A DNA stretch of 64,000 nucleotides, taken from positions 1,767,613 to 1,831,612 of the forward strand of contig NC_065433.1 of assembly GCF_024362695.1 (NCBI RefSeq). The letters are read 5' to 3'. Below the pieces are notes generated by a model. It was not told where the DNA came from. It saw nothing but the letters and a program-made list of their open reading frames with translations, and ran no database searches. Positions within the stretch are counted from its first letter, which is position 1. Every line of letters begins with the position of its first letter. Positions 45,731 to 57,084 of this stretch are shown here, piece after piece. The DNA comes from Pectinophora gossypiella. Lineage: Eukaryota; Arthropoda; Insecta; Lepidoptera; Gelechiidae. Both the position numbers and the translations under genes were made by a program.

Positions 45731-46209
45731 GATACATACACACATTCATGAGATCACGCTTGTTTCCCGTTGGGGTAGGTACCCCATTCCGTGAATTCAC
45801 GGAATGGGGTACTCATTGGGACATTCAATTTAAATTTCACGGAATTCTACTTACGATCTACGATTATTAAGAGTTACCCTCACGTGTGTATTAGTATGGA
45901 TTTCAACGTGGAATATCAGTGGTTACCGCGTAATTAGGCCATTAGTCCAGACAATATAATAACTGCTTGTGGTTACAACTAGTGCTAGGTAACTTCATTA
46001 CCTGTGGAATTTCAATCAATAAGCATACTAATTGGGTCGTAGGTATACTATGTTCAAGAATGGATGGATGGTTCCGAACATTCCGATATCAAAAACATAT
46101 TCAAATTCAAAAATATCTTTATCCAATAGGTAACATAGTTACACTTTGAATCGTCAATTTTACATAACGAACGTCTCATCCGCCTAAAACTACTTCAGCT
46201 TCTCTTGCC

Positions 46210-46408
46210 TGTATAGCCATAAACAAGCGGCAAAGAAAGAGGGTAGACAGATATGTCTGCCCGTAGAAAATTATGGATCTGCCTACTCCACTCCAATCTC
46301 AACAATCATCCCGTGATCATGGCACTTGCAACAGTGTCGAAATATCGTGAGTCTCATATCCCCATTTAAACGCGGTAAGAACCCGTTATTATGTGCTTTA
46401 ATTAGGTT
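46210..46408. mobile_element. G element, long form
   Basis: AGAGGGTAGACAGATATGTC, TGATCATGGCACTTGCAACA and GAGTCTCATATCCCCATTTA to the TTATTATGTGCTTTAATTA end. Confidence 0.78.
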
Positions 46409-46535
46409 CAAGATACATTATGTAATTTTGATTACTAAATAAAGACTTATCTAAAACAAACGAAAACTATGTTATTTTTGCTAATTAATTAATTTATTAA
46501 TTTCAAACAAGAATACGTAATAAGTTCGACACTTT

Positions 46536-46822
46536 GTCATCATCATCCCATTAACGTCCCCACTGCTGGGGCACGGGCTTTCCCTATGGATGGATAGGGA
46601 GATCGGGCCTTAAACCATCACGCGGGCCCAGTGCGGATTGATGGTTATTAACGACTGCTAATGCAGCCGGGACCAATGGCTTAACGTGCCTTCCGAAGCA
46701 CGGAGGAGCTCGAGATGAAAACTTTTTTTTGTGGTCACCCATCCTATGACCGGCCTTTGCGAAAGTTGCTTTACTTCAACAATCGCAGACCGAGCGCATT
46801 AACCGCTGCGCCACCGAGCTCC
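46536..46822 (-). mobile_element. SINE-C, full-length, with 9-bp target duplication
   Basis: Same structure as 3457-3745. ACACTTTGT is found on both sides (ending near 46535 and at about 46827-46835). Confidence 0.9.
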
Positions 46823-46849
46823 TCAACACTTTGTAATCCCTACTTTCAT

Positions 46850-46930
46850 TAGGACATTACAGGCTGATCACCTGACTCTCCGAAAGTAAGATGATCCGTG
46901 CTTCGAAATGTACGTTAAGCAACCGGCCAC
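46850..46930 (+). mobile_element. SINE-B middle fragment
   Basis: TTAGGACATTACAGGCTGAT and AAGTAAGATGATCCGTGCTT match the SINE-B body. Confidence 0.65.
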
Positions 46931-47059
46931 GACAGCAAAGAAGATGTCTATCTTATACCACATAATAAATAATAGTAACACCTAAATATAGATCGCTGTT
47001 ATTCTCAACTGATTACTCAGCTCTGTCTACCCCGTTGGCGTGAGTGTGAAGAGGTAGTT

Positions 47060-47375
47060 CTCATTTCACTAACATAGTTGGCTCGACCATTATAGACGGC
47101 GATACGGCTCACCACCTATCACGTTGGTCTTAACGGAAAGCTCGGTGAAGTGTGGGTACTTAGTTCATCTTGCAATGTACAGTCGTGAGCAATATAATGT
47201 ACCCACTTTAGGACTCTGTCGCACTAACATATTTGACATTTAGTGAGACTTACAGTGCAATTTGTCAAAAAAGTTAATGTGACATGGTACCAAAGTGTAT
47301 ACATATTAATGCTCGTGATCGTATGTACCTCTGACTACCCCAATCGGGATACACGTATAGTTGTAAGCTTATGTT
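47060..47375 (+). mobile_element. D-family SINE 3' part, split by a Z MITE
   Basis: Left part (CACTAACATAGTTGGCTCGA ... GTTCATCTTGCAATG) to 47167 and right part from about 47329 (CCTCTGACTACCCCAATCGG). The insertion is the Z element at 47168-47328. Confidence 0.72.
47168..47328. mobile_element. Z MITE, TA-flanked
   Basis: Ends CAGTCGTGAGCAATATAATG and the inverse of CATACGATCACGAGCATTAA. It sits inside a D SINE with TA at both edges. A second copy is at 49770-49920. Confidence 0.65.
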
Positions 47376-47871
47376 ATACGAGTAAAATGCATAGTTGGCT
47401 TGTTTAGTGCAATGTGGGGCCAACGAGTTGTGGGTGAAGGTCGCGAATTGTGCAACGTGTGCGCTGACGGTGTGACAAGTAAGCATGCGCACGCGCACAC
47501 TAAACAACAAGTGTCTGACATTTTGCTGACACGCTACTATGCTGTCTGGTAGAGTTTGCTTATTGTGGGTGTAGATAGTTTTTTGTTATGCCTAGTAAGA
47601 GCTTAAGTACAATAATACTATTTTACATTTCTACTTTATATTTTGAGAATAATGCATAAATAAAATATATATATTTTATAACATAACATAAACATTTATA
47701 TACGTAGGAACTCGTAAACATCCTAACATCGGAAATCGTAATCTGGCCCCTGCGATACAAGCTGAGCTTAGTGCAGAGACCGCCGCATATCTAGAGTAAT
47801 TGGTCATATTATAGTTGTCTGTATTTTTGTTAATGTAAAATTGTAAGTCTATGTTCAATAAAGATTATTAT

Positions 47872-47942
47872 TACCTCCCACTGCTGGGCACAGGCTTCCC
47901 CTCAATCAACCGGAAGGGGTATGGAGCATACTTCACCACGCT
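47872..47942 (-). mobile_element. SINE-A tail fragment
   Basis: CCCACTGCTGGGCACAGGCT and CAATCAACCGGAAGGGGTAT followed by GGAGCATAC match the 3' quarter of SINE-A. Confidence 0.75.
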
Positions 47943-49194
47943 TTCGTATTTTTTAGGTATTTCATTTTTATCCTATTTTGCGCGCTACAGTGCAGTCTAT
48001 ATATGTGTATATATTTATATCCCCTATCGAATGCTGTTTGGAAGAGATCGCTTTTAGCGATAAGGCCTAGTAATATTGTAATGTTATTCAATATCGATAG
48101 TCTGTCGACCGGCAACAGTACCTAAAAGTTTGGCAGAAATAACTCCAAATCAAAGCATCAGCTATGCAAAGTGGCGCATGGCGTTTGTTTCAAAATACCC
48201 GAAGTAATGGACGCCGAGCATTCTCATTACCGCGCAGCATTTGACCCACTTCAGTCCGGTTATTTTGAGTTCGTACATCGACGGTATAACCTAATAGACG
48301 CCAATTGATTTTTTATCCGTAACTGAATTTCGAATCATGTTATTTCGATTTATCTTAGTGCAAAAGTATAAAAGCACGAAGTACGCTTGTTTGAACATAC
48401 GTGGAAAATACAGTGTTGTGTATTTTCGAACTAACATAGTTGTAATTTTGAACTCGTTAATTCTATGTTTAGTTGACGGAGCCCATTATACTTAATTCCT
48501 TCTGAATTGTAATTTCGCATTGTAATTCAGATTGAATTAAAATACAAACTCGATTTTACAATAAAACACCAGACGATATTTTTATAATAGAAAATAAATG
48601 TAAAGCTCATGTTAAGCATACTTTACGTAAAAAAGCTTATCAGATTAATGATTACGTAAATGATAAAAATGTCTGGTATTATTAAATTTGTTCTGAGTGT
48701 ACGTGCAATGATTTAAAAGATGCGTTGCTCTTGCGGTTTCTTATCATTTCTTCTCCTCATCCATAACACTTATAAATAGACGTACTATATTCAAAAATGT
48801 TAAATAGACATTTAACAATTTTATCCATGATAAATCTTTAATAAATGATTCTGACTCTGAAAACTAGCTGAGGTAAAGGGGGTGAGGGAAGCGAGCTGCT
48901 GCGTTTTGATTGGCTCACTCAAGATCCTAAACACGTCGATGGGTCACAAAAGTAATCGCGATTGATCGAACGTTGTATGGTAGTCTAGTTATATCTGATA
49001 AGGATCTGATCTGTTTGTCAGATTTGCTGACATTACCCATTTATCCGTTATCAGGAGTCTAGAACTTGGATCGTCGATGAGTTCGTACCACTATGCCGGT
49101 GTAACCTCAGTTTTAACTTTGGCCAACTGTCATTTAGAGCATTAGTTATCCTATTAGTTTTCCTCCCGTGTGTTTCCTCTCTGTTGTGAACTGT
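47943..49194. other. Intronic sequence, nothing recognised
   Basis: AT-rich, no repeat shared with the window and no plausible exon. Confidence 0.45.
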
Positions 49195-49285
49195 GAGATC
49201 ACCGTCCGACCTCATCAACCCTGATGTCAGAGTTAGAATTGAACTGTCAAAAGCCCCGTGACATGGCTCAACGTACAGCCGGGAA
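49195..49285 (-). mobile_element. SINE-B fragment, decayed
   Basis: CGACCTCATCAACCCTGATG and GCCCCGTGACATGGCTCAAC match the SINE-B tail with several differences. Confidence 0.6.
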
Positions 49286-49316
49286 ATCGTGAACGTGAGC
49301 ACACCGCCATAGAAAA

Positions 49317-49545
49317 AGGAATAATACTACGTATAGAACGGCAACTCTCCGCTCCCCTCCAGCGTCTGAGCTAGGTTTACCTCACCCCCTAAGAACATAG
49401 TTTAGTCTTCAATTGTATGGCGTCAGACGTCACACATACAGATGCTCGTGTACGATAATGTCAATGTGTGGTGTCTGTGTAAAACGAGGTTGTTTGTATG
49501 AAGTGTCCGGGTTTTGCCACCGCTTAACCACCGAACTGAGTGAAT
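49317..49545 (-). mobile_element. L repeat, inverted
   Basis: TACTACGTATAGAACGGCAA through GTGTAAAACGAGGTTGTTTG to GAAGTGTCCGGG. A short end piece of the same family lies at 41823-41880. Confidence 0.75.
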
Positions 49546-49769
49546 AAAAAATAATCTATTTCATGAATTCAATTTTAACAAAACAATTCGATGTGCATTG
49601 CAAAGTGTGTGATTAGAAATATTTTTCAGCTTTAAATTAGTTACGCAAAGGACACCCAATTATCGCTGTAATTAATAATTGTAAGTTTTATGAAATAGGC
49701 CCCTAGCACTGTGTTTGTCTTCGTTTTGTAGTAAGGCGGTTGTAGTTCTATCTAAAAATTACCTGTGCG

Positions 49770-49920
49770 GTCACGAGCATTAATATGTTATACATTTTGG
49801 TACCATGTCACATTAACTTTTTTGACAAATTAAACCGTAAGTCTCGTTAAATGTCAAATATGATAGTGCGACAGGGTTCTAAAGTGGTATTGTGGTTCAT
49901 GATATTGCTCATGACTGTAC
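49770..49920 (-). mobile_element. Z MITE, second copy, inverted
   Basis: CGAGCATTAATATGTTATAC through GATATTGCTCATGACTGTAC matches 47168-47328 in reverse, including ACATGGTACCA and AGTCTCACTAAATGTCAAAT with changes. Confidence 0.7.
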
Positions 49921-50299
49921 ACATGCGTATATTCATGTAAAAATATTAAAATAATATTTATGTATAAAAAGAAAAAAAATATAACAATGCGTTAAGGTTT
50001 CTACTGGGTCTTCCAAAATTTTGTAGCGCATAAGGCGTGTGTGCTGATACATTTGAAGAGAGTTGCCTCAATCATGCGGCGATGGCGTAAGAGCCCCAAT
50101 TTAGTCCTGAAGGCAAGGTGACAGACCCGGTTGCCCAATCTGGGAACATAATGGTTTTATACCATGGACTTGACTATGAGAAAATAAAAGTTGAAATTCT
50201 GATCTACCCTCCGCTGTAAAAGTTACCATAACAATTTTCGTCTCAAGGCTTACTCACGCGTTGCACTTCAAGTACTTTCGACATTATAACTGTAGGGAT

Positions 50300-50470
50300 T
50301 TTGAACATTCGGCATTGTGACCAATCGGCATTGTGACCATTCGGCATTGTAACCATTCGGTCAAATGAAAATCGGTATTTCGGATATCGGTATTTCAAAC
50401 ATTCGGTATTTCGCTTTTCGATGTTTTGACTGTAGGTGTTGTGACCGTAGGTGTTCTGAACTTTCGATAT
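50300..50470. repeat. Degenerate tandem repeat of ATTCGGCATTGTGACC
   Basis: Three near-exact 15-19-bp units (CGGCATTGTGACC / CGGCATTGTAACC), then weaker units CGGTATTTCG and GTAGGTGTTGTGACC. Confidence 0.8.
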
Positions 50471-50984
50471 TATGATATGTACCCCTCCATATTATACCAG
50501 TTAAGCCGGGATAGGGAAGTCAGGTTTGTTTTATTTTTATTGCTATTTTGTTTCCTAACATTAACATTAAGTTCCTTTTGTACCTAACCTATGGATCTAA
50601 ATCCGAAATAAACATGTATTCATTCATTCATTCAAAAAGGTCTACCGAACCAAAGTCCCTTTCCACATTGTATGCCATGTTATCGAAATCATGTACTTTT
50701 CTTTTTTTTGATAGAGTCGGGTCGATAGTTTTTTCTGCCCGCGTTATACTTAGTCACCATCGTGATATAACGTTGAATACATTGACGTGCTGGCGCTTTT
50801 TTGTTTGTTTTTTCTTTTTTTTTCACTATCAGACAATGCGTGGACCTGTTTTGGGCGAAGGCTGACAACTAGTGAAATCGGTCGTTATTGGTCCGAATTA
50901 GTTTAGAGGGACTTACAATGAGAATTAGAGGGACTTTCTAGGCTACGTTCCCCCAAAAAAAATGGCGCTATGAATGATTGGCCA

Positions 50985-51303
50985 TTTTCTCATTGCTCGG
51001 GTACATTCGCATATTCACAGCAGCCAATCAGCTCGCGACACCAACTTCAGGACCTCGATACCGACCCCGCTGGCGTGGTCGACGATTTCTCTCAATCAGC
51101 GCTTATCGCTGCGACCCACTAGGGTCGATTAATTCTTTCAAATATTTTTCCTCTGAGCCGAGAATCGTGCCCTACTGGGCACCCTCAGGCCTGTTGTCTT
51201 AAACGTTGTACCGGGTGAGAGCCTTCAGCGCTCCCCATTTGTCCGGACAAGTAGTTAATGCCATCTGCGGCAAATCTACAATAAGTCACGTCAAAAAGAA
51301 AAA
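50985..51303 (-). mobile_element. M repeat, full copy, inverted
   Basis: AGCCAATCAGCTCGCGACAC through CTACAATAAGTCACGTCAAA. Confidence 0.78.
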
Positions 51304-51535
51304 AAAAGCATATTCACAAACGTTGCAGGCGAGTTCTATTTATATCATTTTGTCTAAAATAGAGTTTGCCAACGTACGCTTTGTTATTACAGCCCACGTG
51401 TTACTCTAGTTTTATAGTTTCAATAACAGAAAATCGATACATGCATGGACATACGCCCGGAATCGCTTATAGGGTGGGCAGCGCGCAGTCTTCGCGTGGG
51501 TGTGTGTGTATGGGGTGAGTGTATATTATGTGAGC

Positions 51536-52225
51536 GTGTGTGAGAGCTGAGATTAGTTTATTAATACCACCCTAGAAGACGGATCGTAAAAAAAATATAA
51601 TTAAAACACATAATACCGGGTTCTTACAGCGTTAATCAGGGATATGAGACTTCCGTTATTCTACTCCACTCCAATTTCATTAGTTGTCCCGTGATCATGG
51701 CACTTGCAATGCAACAGTGTTGAAATATCGGGAGTCTCATATCCCTGATTAACACGAGAAAAATATAAGTTTAAAAACTAAAACTCGCGCACAAAACTGT
51801 ATGCTGTGGTAAGCAAACTCATAACAAACAGATTGGTATATGACTATACGGATATCTCCTAAACAACACGCATCACTATTCGGAAGAATTTCAGAGAAAT
51901 ATTTTCTTATTTCATACTTTTAAGACGATTCCAGAGACACTTGTTTTAAAAAAAATTGTGAATAACTATAAATACATAAGTGTGTGTGTAGGGGTGAATG
52001 TATATTATGTGAGCGTGACTGTGAGAGAGGGTGTATGTGTTTGTGTGCGAGTTATACGAGGGTGTATGTATGTACCAGAGATAGCTCTATGTTCAAAAAA
52101 TCGAGATCGGATCTAATAAGTGGTTTCCACTGTCTCCGAAGTAAGGGAGATCTGCCCTCAGCATTACATTGATGTGTGATGTTATGAACCAGTGAAGCGG
52201 ATCGGAGCAGAGACATAGGAATCCA
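51536..52225 (+). repeat. Block P1: one copy of a 0.7-kb inverted duplication
   Basis: Matches 58310-59366 in reverse over its length: CTGAGATTAGTTTATTAATA, CAAACTCATAACAAACAGAT, GAGATAGCTCTATGTTCAAA, AACCAGTGAAGCGGA. It contains a G-like palindromic module (51598-51760). About 45 bp at 51495-51540 repeat 51983-52030. Confidence 0.85.
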
Positions 52226-52227
52226 GT

Positions 52228-52325
52228 CTTGTTCTATCGTGTGGGTTTTGAGGTGGATTACCAACCCCATCAACCCTGTTGTCAGGGTTACTATTGAGCC
52301 GCCAAAGGCCACTGACGTGGCTCTG
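52228..52325 (-). mobile_element. SINE-B tail, minus orientation
   Basis: TTCTATCGTGTGGGTTTTGA through CCGCCAAAGGCCACTGACGT. It is adjacent to the inner end of block P1. Confidence 0.78.
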
Positions 52326-52446
52326 TATAAAAATTAAATATTAACACATTTACAGACTGAGAATTGAAAAACTAGTCAACTTGTGCTAGCGTTCATTCTG
52401 TAATATTCGTGCTTCGTATCAAAAATTGTTTCAGCTACTGAGCGCC

Positions 52447-52592
52447 GTAAGATGATCCGTGCTTCGGAAGGCACGTTAAGCCGTTGGTCCCGGTTAGTAC
52501 TTACCGATGTAAGTAAGTAGTCGTTACATGAGTCATGTCAGGGGCCTTTGACGGCGCAATAGTAACCCTGACACACGAGAGAAGACAAATTT
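52447..52592 (+). mobile_element. SINE-B 3' half, plus orientation
   Basis: AAGATGATCCGTGCTTCGGA through GTCGTTACATGAGTCATGTC and CAATAGTAACCCTGACAC. With 52228-52325 it forms an inverted SINE-B pair. Confidence 0.8.
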
Positions 52593-52822
52593 ATTTGCCT
52601 CACTCAAGATGATGTTGATCGACAAATTGATACAAAGTCTCAGTAAATACATAATATTAATGCGAGAGGATTCTTTCTTATATTATTTAATTGCCTGTGT
52701 GAAATGTGTCATATGCCTGCAAAGGAAAAAATTGTGAGACGTAATTCGCAACTGTAACTGCAAATATTATTTGTACCCAAGTTTATACACAATACGTAAT
52801 TATATTTCCTACTACACAAACT

Positions 52823-52978
52823 AGAGAACTAGGGCGACGTCTGCGAGATCGTGGTCGCGACCCCCGCTCCGGATCATACCTGGTTCAGCACATCTCGCTG
52901 GCCATCCAACGCGGCAACGCGGCCAGCGTGATGGGTACATTTGAGCTGGGTATGCTCCGAGGCGGGCTATTTGACTAA
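52823..52978 (+). pseudogene. Unassigned conserved-looking protein C-terminus (probable retroelement)
   Basis: A 51-codon frame ends in TAA at 52976-52978 and reads RELGRRLRDRGRDPRSGSYL, VQHISLAIQRGNAASVMGTF and ELGMLRGGLFD. It is GC-rich and looks like real coding sequence against AT-rich surroundings. The stretch LG.RL....D.RSG.YL.Q.IS.AIQRGNAASV.GT resembles, from memory, the C-terminus of polyproteins repeated in moth genomes, but I cannot name the family. It has no start codon, so it is a fragment or a spliced exon. An AG at 52823-52824 could be an acceptor. Confidence 0.5.
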
Positions 52979-53282
52979 CTTTAAGTTTAATTAATATCTA
53001 GTTTTTAAGCAATGACATGTGTTTTTTTTTGTTTAAATATATCCAATAATACTTTATTATAATTTTACTACATAAACGTACCTTAGTGAACTTCTGGAAC
53101 TGGTATCGTAGGAGTTTCAGAGTGTTCGAAATTCAAACCGGCGACAAGTCCTTTCACGTTCAATCTATTCGGTTGCAAGCGGAGCGGATATGACGTGCCT
53201 GCGGCCCCGCCCTCGTGCACCATCTAGCCCCACCTACATCCAGCCAACTGCCACATCCAGCTTCCTCCTTTCCTCATCCATA

Positions 53283-53585
53283 CATAAACAGTCTATATAC
53301 GTCCCGCTGCTGGGCACAGGCCTCCCCTCAATCAACCGGAGGGTGTATGGAGCATATTGGTGGAGGTGTTTTTACGGCTAATAGCCGGAACCAATGGCTT
53401 AACGTGCCCTCCGAAGCACGGAATCATCTTACTTTTTCGGGTAATCAGGTGATTCAAGCCTGAAAAGTCCTTACCAAACAAAGGACAGTCTCACAAAGTG
53501 ATTTCGTCAATGTCTCCGTCGGGAATCGAACTCGGACCTCCAGATCGTGAGCCTAACGCCCTAACCACTAGACCACGTTGGGTTT
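53283..53585 (-). mobile_element. SINE-A, near full-length, minus orientation
   Basis: Reads backwards from a tRNA-like head (about 53512-53585, GAATCGAACTC B-box complement) to the GTCTATATACGTCCCGCTGC tail at 53283. Confidence 0.88.
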
Positions 53586-53599
53586 TAATGATCATTATA

Positions 53600-53905
53600 A
53601 TGTTTTGAAGTCACTATGGTCCTGTTTGAAGCGGCTTGCTTCTCAAACGACAAGGTACCGGACTTGCACCAATGAGTTATGAATTTATCTTAAGAGCAGT
53701 TTTCACTAACACAGTTGGCTCGACCAATTTAGATGACGATACGGCTCACCACCAATCACATTGGTCTAATAGAAGTCAAGCCAACTGTGTTAGGGAAAAC
53801 TGCACTTAAGATAAATTAACTCGTTGGTGCTAATCCGGTACCGGGATTCAAACCGGCGCTCCCTGTTTGAGAAGCAAGCCAGCACCACAGTGGCCCCGAT
53901 TCCTG
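53600..53905. mobile_element. Two D-family SINEs joined tail to tail (palindrome)
   Basis: The plus copy occupies about 53600-53766 and the minus copy about 53770-53905, both missing their tails. Shared arm sequence includes GGCTTGCTTCTCAAAC, CTTAAG...CAGTTTTC and CTAACACAGTTGGCT. The minus copy keeps a B-box-like GGTTTGAATCCCGG, supporting a tRNA origin. Confidence 0.78.
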
Positions 53906-54544
53906 CAGACACCGCCTAATTTTATTTTAAGTTATATCCGTCATTTTCATATCCGTCGAAATGGAAAGGGACGGATGATTCACAGCTCTTAATTTTAGGA
54001 AGAATGAGTAAATGAATGAATAACCCGGGCGAATCAAAAGGTACGTCCCTGGTATGCAATCCGTTTGACGTGCTGTCTACTTAACTGTGTCGGGTTATTG
54101 ACTGATGTAAAATTTTTAGACGGTTGGTTTAGATTTGTGCTTAAAATTGACGTGTGTTCCATAAATTTTATGGTTGTCGATTACCCGTCCCTTTCCTTTT
54201 CGGCGGATAAGAAAGTGACAGATATAACTTAAAATAAAATTAGATGGTATTTACAGGAATTAGCACCAGTGACTCACTTATGAAATATTTTTAAATTTAT
54301 TTTAAGAACTCGAAAAGCGTTCGTGACAGTGAAAAATATGATTATTATTTGCTGCGCACCCGATCGCTTGATCCTTACGATAAGTCGTGTTTCCACGTCG
54401 ATATTACTTTTTAATCCTTCTTTACCTTTTAAGAATATACCCAGCAGATCGCAGTTGCCCTCATTTAGTCAGCTTTTAAAGTCAAATGGAGACGGCTGCA
54501 ATTCAAATGTCGAATGCGTAATAGAACTGAACACGCAGTAACTA

Positions 54545-55045
54545 ATAGGATATTTGACTGGGTCAAAGATAAATTATAAAATGCTAATGTAGAAATCATC
54601 ATCCCTGATCCGGGCAGCAGCGGTATCAGTACTGGTTGGAGGCCGAGGAAATGGATTCTGGTAGGGCTCTAGCTAGAACATCACCGATTGAGAAATTGGT
54701 CGGTGTACTGCGGAACGGAAGGCGATTGGGGCAACCACCGTTCTACACGCCCTATCTATGGAGTATTGAAGGCGATTACTCCACCGACAAGAGCGCAGCT
54801 CTTAAATAAAGAGAGACAGAGAATCTAGAAATAGAAGCCAGTCTAAGATGATCAAAAAACAATCTCATTTTGGTTTGCTACTTATTTTTGAATTTTATTT
54901 ATGAATTAAGTAACAATAAGTACGACGTTTGACCGCTTTCATTGATGACGTCAGAGGACGGTATTGCCATATAAACTCTAAAGAAAAATATCACTTTGAC
55001 GTTTCGTAAAAAGTATCTCATTTGACTAAGATGTCGTATTCAATT
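54545..55045 (-). repeat. W repeat, inverted, split by a retroposon
   Basis: AATAGGATATTTGACTGGGT and TAGAAGCCAGTCTAAGATGA, CATTGATGACGTCAGAGG, AAAGTATCTCATTTGACTAA. The insert is 54597-54825. Confidence 0.65.
54597..54825 (+). mobile_element. Retroposon fragment inserted in a W-family repeat
   Basis: The block is flanked by TAGAAAT on both sides (54590-54596, 54826-54832) and interrupts a W repeat that is continuous at 17495-17725. A plus-strand frame ends GDYSTDKSAALK-stop near its right end, followed by GAGAGACAGAGA. It looks like a LINE 3' end. Family not recognised. Confidence 0.6.
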
Positions 55046-55739
55046 CATCTTTCATCTCTTATTACATTCCTCCACATTTATCCACTTGCTCTTGCACAAC
55101 CAATTTTACAGGCGACTCCTATAATCCTACCACATAATTATAACAGCGGGCTATCCTTTACGTTTTAATTCCTTCGGTTTGCGCAGTTTAAAAGCTTCGC
55201 GGCCGAGTCAAATGTCACGTTGGGCTTTCGGTTTGTAGACTGAATCGGGCCTTCTGAATTCAGTTGCTTTGGCGAGATATAATGCATCTGTGTTATTCTC
55301 TTGTAATCACAACGAATATATAGACAAGCAGTGCGGCAGCTACTGCAAACGGAAACCTGTATAGTATACCTAGCGTACTAGTAGATAAATTACCTATCCT
55401 TCAAGCGAGAATCTAGATTATGTTAATGCCACAATCATCACCAAAACTAACTCTGGAATTAAAACGCGATTATTTATTTTAGTTTAATGTATTTTTAGTC
55501 ATTATCAAAACTTGTTTTTGTGCTGTTTTCAGAAGTGATGATTCTAGCTTAAAAATCTTGAAGTTACAGCACTGTGTGTATATATCGTGTTGTAGTATTA
55601 GAATGACATTTCTCAACGGGTTTCTTCAGTCGGGTCAGTGGTTGCGTTGTATAAACAAACATGATGTCTTCGCGGCGTATACTGGCCTCTTAATGGCTGT
55701 GTGTACATAAATAACTCTGACTCTGACTCTGTCCACATG
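55046..55739. other. Intronic sequence, nothing recognised
   Basis: No repeat family or exon seen. Confidence 0.45.
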
Positions 55740-55917
55740 GATTTCGCTTTTTTCACCCTCTTTTCGACCACTTAAGGGATGAGTTAGGGGATAAAAGCTA
55801 CACTATGTTCTACGCTATGGCCTGGGTCTCCAGTTACCTCCTCATCTAAGTCGCTTCAGCGGTTTAAGCGTGATCAGATAACATACAGAGTTCTTTTCGC
55901 ATTTATAATATTAGTAT

Positions 55918-56157
55918 CATCATCATCAGCCCATTAACGTCCCCACTGCACGGGCCTTCCCTATGGATGGATAGCGAGATCGGGCCTTAAACCATCACGC
56001 GGGCCCAGTGCGGATTGATGGTTATTAACGACTACTAATGTAGCCGGGACCAACGGCTTAACGTGCCTTCCGAAGCACGGAGGAGCTCGAGATGAAAACT
56101 TTTTTTTTATTTCGTGGTCACTCGGTGGTGCGTTTACCGCTGCGCCACCGAGCTCCT
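55918..56157 (-). mobile_element. SINE-C with internal deletion in the head
   Basis: Tail ATCATCATCATCAGCCCATT, intact GGGCCTTAAACCATCACGCG body, but the head is shortened: GTGGTCACTCGGTGGTGCGT replaces about 60 bp. AATATTAGTA / AATGTTAGTA flank it as an imperfect target duplication. Confidence 0.85.
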
Positions 56158-56340
56158 CAATGTTAGTATAATGTATAATAAATGTAACTCATAACAGTGT
56201 ATTCGTTTGTCTCGCCAATGAACAATCCAATTGTTTTCACTTTACAAACACACCCAGTCGTCGAGAATGCATTCTATTTAGGTTTTCACAAGATTTTTCA
56301 TCAATACTTGTACTTGCATCGTCCGAGCGAGAATCGAAAG

Positions 56341-56622
56341 ACATACATACATACATACATAAACCCACGCCTATTTCCCACCGGGGTAAGCAGAGACTAT
56401 AGAATTACATTTGCTTCGATCCTGACACACTTCTCTTGCCTCCTCCACACTCATCAATCGCTTCATACACGCACGCCGGTTCAGAGTAGATCGTATTGAA
56501 CCTTTTCTAAGGACATCTCCAATTTGATCATCGTAAGTCCTTCTCGGTCTTCCTCTGCCAGCCCTACCATCAACTTTCGCTGTATATACCGCTTTTGCAA
56601 TTCTATTATCCTTCATCCGCTC
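56341..56622 (-). mobile_element. LINE-H 3' end, best copy, with 11-bp target duplication
   Basis: Minus-strand frame 56371-56616 encodes GRAGRGRPRRTYDDQIGDVL, RKGSIRSTLNRRACMKRLMS and VEEAREVCQDRSK. This GRPRR.Y.DQI.D.L..G.IRST.NRRACMKRLM.V.EAR pattern is a LINE polyprotein C-terminus common in moths. A (CATA)n tail at 56341-56360 marks the 3' end. AGAATCGAAAG occurs on both sides (56330-56340 and 56623-56633), proving a 5'-truncated retrotransposition event. Confidence 0.85.
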
Positions 56623-57084
56623 AGAATCGAAAGAAGTGTTTTCTTTTTAAACATGGCGGTCAAAAAGAAAAGGCGGGAATTTGAAATGGGTGGGAATTAT
56701 TTAAACTCAGATACTCAAATCAAAAACCATACTAACCACAAAGCAGTGTGCCTTTCCATCTTGATTTCTGGTACATATTTATGTACCTCAATAAATACTA
56801 AATTTTGTCATTTTGCTGTCCTACCTAGGATACAGCTAAACATGTGTCTGTCAGTATATCTGAGTTCTTTATAATCTCACTCCATTAGCAAACGACTAAC
56901 AGGAATAGTTGGGAATCAAACTGAAATACAAATGATCTATAGAAATGCTCGAAGTAGGCGCATGGCATAGTCCGCGCGCCTCCGAGAAGCGGAATTTTAT
57001 TATACTCCTCTGTGCTGGTTACCTGCACAGACCACGAAAACAAATCATGCCCGGGCGCTACCAGAGGTGCCTGTCATTATCGTT

